A stretch of 8,120 nt of DNA. Origin: Waddliaceae bacterium. Its GTDB lineage: Bacteria; Chlamydiota; Chlamydiia; Chlamydiales; SLOH01. The translations under genes were made by a program, and so were the position numbers. Each line of letters starts with the position of its first letter. Positions within the stretch are counted from its first letter, which is position 1. The notes below the pieces were generated by a model, which had not been told where the DNA came from, ran no database searches, and saw nothing but the letters and a program-made list of their open reading frames with translations. This document shows positions 7,122 through 8,120 of this stretch, in pieces. The stretch is from contig SLOH01000037.1 of assembly GCA_007132595.1 (NCBI GenBank), positions 1 to 8,120 of the forward strand, read 5' to 3'.

Positions 7122-7152
7122 TTACAAATACTTAACATTTTAGCTGTATAAT
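7122..7152 (+). promoter_or_regulatory. Candidate promoter of the membrane-protein gene
   Basis: A perfect -10 box, TATAAT, lies at 7147-7152. A -35 is less clear: TACAAA at 7124-7129 has the right 17-bp spacer, while the better-matching TTTACA at 7121-7126 has 20. The start point would be near 7159, giving a leader of about 20 nt that contains the ribosome binding site. This is the strongest -10 seen in the window. Confidence 0.55.
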
Positions 7153-7164
7153 ATAGGTATAAAT

Positions 7165-7172
7165 AAGAGGAA
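7165..7172 (+). promoter_or_regulatory. Ribosome binding site of the membrane-protein gene
   Basis: AAGAGGAA lies 8 nt upstream of ATG 7181, a good Shine-Dalgarno match at normal spacing. It fixes the start codon of this gene and contrasts with the two preceding genes, which lack such a site. Confidence 0.75.
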
Positions 7173-7180
7173 TACTATCA

Positions 7181-8120
7181 ATGAACCCTGCAGGCAATAT
7201 AGAGCTAACACCAGCAGCAAATGTGGTAAGTTATCAGTTACTACCAGATGAACTAGTTGTCTATTCTGATGAGCAGAAAGGATCTGATTTCCCCGTACCG
7301 AATAAAACTGCTATAAAATCAGTCACTGCCACCTCTGCTAGTGAGGCAGACCCAACCACTTTAAAAACGATAGAGGTCGTAGATGGTTCATTTAAACTGT
7401 TAGACCAAATCCAAAAACCTAGTTATAGATTTTACCAATTTGATAAGGGCGGATTAGGTGTTAATTTTTCCCACCTTGGACAGGCGTTTGTTGGGGTATC
7501 CTTAATCACTAACTTAACACTGCTTGGGCTGAGCGTGTATGATTTCTGTGAAACTCGTAATCCTGAATCTCTGATGGATTCAGCTGAGATGCTGCCAGGA
7601 GTGACTCTTGAAACAGCTACGGTACTTAATCTTGGGTCTCGCTTGTCAGGTGCTTTAGGGATACTCGCATCAGTCGCTCCTGTTTTACTGGGGGTTGGGG
7701 CTGGTATGCTTGCGATATCGGTTGGATTCAAAATTAAAAAGGCCCGTCGACTTCAAGCTCTTAAGCAAAGGGTTGAAAGGTTTGAATCTGTTAATGAAAA
7801 GGATCTAAAAAGTCTGAAGTTCTCGAGTCAGTTGCAGAATGCTGTTTTGAAGAAGCTTGATCAGCAAGATGAATCGACGAAAAATCTTCTTGTTAAACGG
7901 ATTAAAAAAGTAAGAGAGACAACGATATTAACAGCAATCACTCAATCAATCACAGTCATCGCGATTGCGATCCTATTTCTGTTTCCTCCTGCAATTCCAT
8001 TTGTCATTGTGCCACTTTTAGTGACCGCGGCTGCCTTGAGCTTAATCAATACGATAACGACTCATTATAGAGCAAGACAGTTCGGTGATGAACTCAGTCG
8101 GCATTTAAACAATGGAGAAA
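7181..8120 (+). CDS. Membrane protein with paired hydrophobic segments, possibly an inclusion-membrane (Inc-type) protein; 3' end outside the window
   Basis: The frame is open from an ATG with a good ribosome binding site to the window edge, giving 313 residues so far; the full length is unknown. Residues 1-96 are polar, without a cleavable signal peptide. Hydrophobic stretches lie at about 98-121 (GQAFVGVSLITNLTLLGLSVY), 148-184 (rich in Gly, Ala, Leu and Val) and 248-293 (a likely hairpin of two spans with FPPAIPF at the turn). Between the second and third is a highly charged helical linker, 185-246, rich in Lys, Arg, Glu and Gln and possibly coiled coil. A polar N-terminus without signal sequence followed by closely paired long hydrophobic segments is the pattern of chlamydial Inc proteins, which are secreted by the type III system into the vacuole membrane. 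That role is inference from shape only; an ordinary inner-membrane protein remains possible. It follows paralogue B after 85 bp and appears to have its own promoter. Confidence 0.8.
   Translation, partial: MNPAGNIELTPAANVVSYQLLPDELVVYSDEQKGSDFPVPNKTAIKSVTATSASEADPTTLKTIEVVDGSFKLLDQIQKPSYRFYQFDKGGLGVNFSHLGQAFVGVSLITNLTLLGLSVYDFCETRNPESLMDSAEMLPGVTLETATVLNLGSRLSGALGILASVAPVLLGVGAGMLAISVGFKIKKARRLQALKQRVERFESVNEKDLKSLKFSSQLQNAVLKKLDQQDESTKNLLVKRIKKVRETTILTAITQSITVIAIAILFLFPPAIPFVIVPLLVTAAALSLINTITTHYRARQFGDELSRHLNNGE

Noticed and set aside
7432..7731. 99-residue - frame opposite the membrane-protein gene
   Set aside because: It is antisense to a frame with a good promoter and ribosome binding site and clear membrane-protein composition; its Ser/Thr/Pro-rich content is a typical antisense by-product.
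1..8120. Insertion sequence, tRNA or rRNA genes, phage genes
   Set aside because: No transposase-like frame, terminal inverted repeats, cloverleaf or rRNA-like sequence was found on either strand.

Overview
The window most likely comes from a chromosome of the order Chlamydiales, probably one of the amoeba- or arthropod-associated 'environmental' families (Parachlamydia/Waddlia/Simkania type) rather than Chlamydia itself. The main reason is the valyl-tRNA synthetase, whose sequence reads like a chlamydial ValRS along most of its length (for example the [20 protein letters not shown] block and the LGCSCDW, RGDYLVNWDPV and CISRQLWWGHRIP blocks). The moderate-to-low GC content and the accessory genes of effector or inclusion-membrane type agree with this. 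Genus cannot be settled by reading alone.

Layout, left to right. (1) Positions 2-280 hold the last 92 codons of a sodium:amino-acid symporter of the AGCS family, on +. (2) Positions 281-576 are the gap between two convergent genes. It holds about three tandem copies of a 58-59 bp unit, and the last copy folds into a long hairpin that can serve as the valS terminator. (3) Positions 577-3429, on -, hold a complete valS of 950 residues. (4) Positions 3430-3582 separate the divergent genes and contain a 12-bp sequence repeated 24 bp apart. (5) Positions 3583-5391 and 5476-7095, both on +, hold two paralogous proteins of 602 and 539 residues. They share several conserved blocks and a His-then-Cys pair spaced 98-101 residues apart, set in contexts (NHAFQEV/THSYIEL and ENCAKW/HNCTEW) that suggest a circularly permuted papain-like (NlpC/P60, LRAT, PPPDE-like) cysteine hydrolase fold. 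(6) From 7181 to the window edge, on +, is the start of a membrane protein with several long hydrophobic segments around a charged helical linker. It has its own good promoter and ribosome binding site and resembles chlamydial inclusion-membrane-type proteins.

ValS and the symporter are housekeeping genes. The three + strand genes after valS look like a lineage-specific accessory island: a tandem-duplicated pair of candidate cysteine hydrolases next to a candidate inclusion-membrane protein. Each has its own upstream gap of 84-153 bp with promoter-like elements, so they look like separately transcribed neighbours rather than a tight operon. The proposal that they are host-directed effectors is inference; the paralogy and the conserved His/Cys pair are seen directly.
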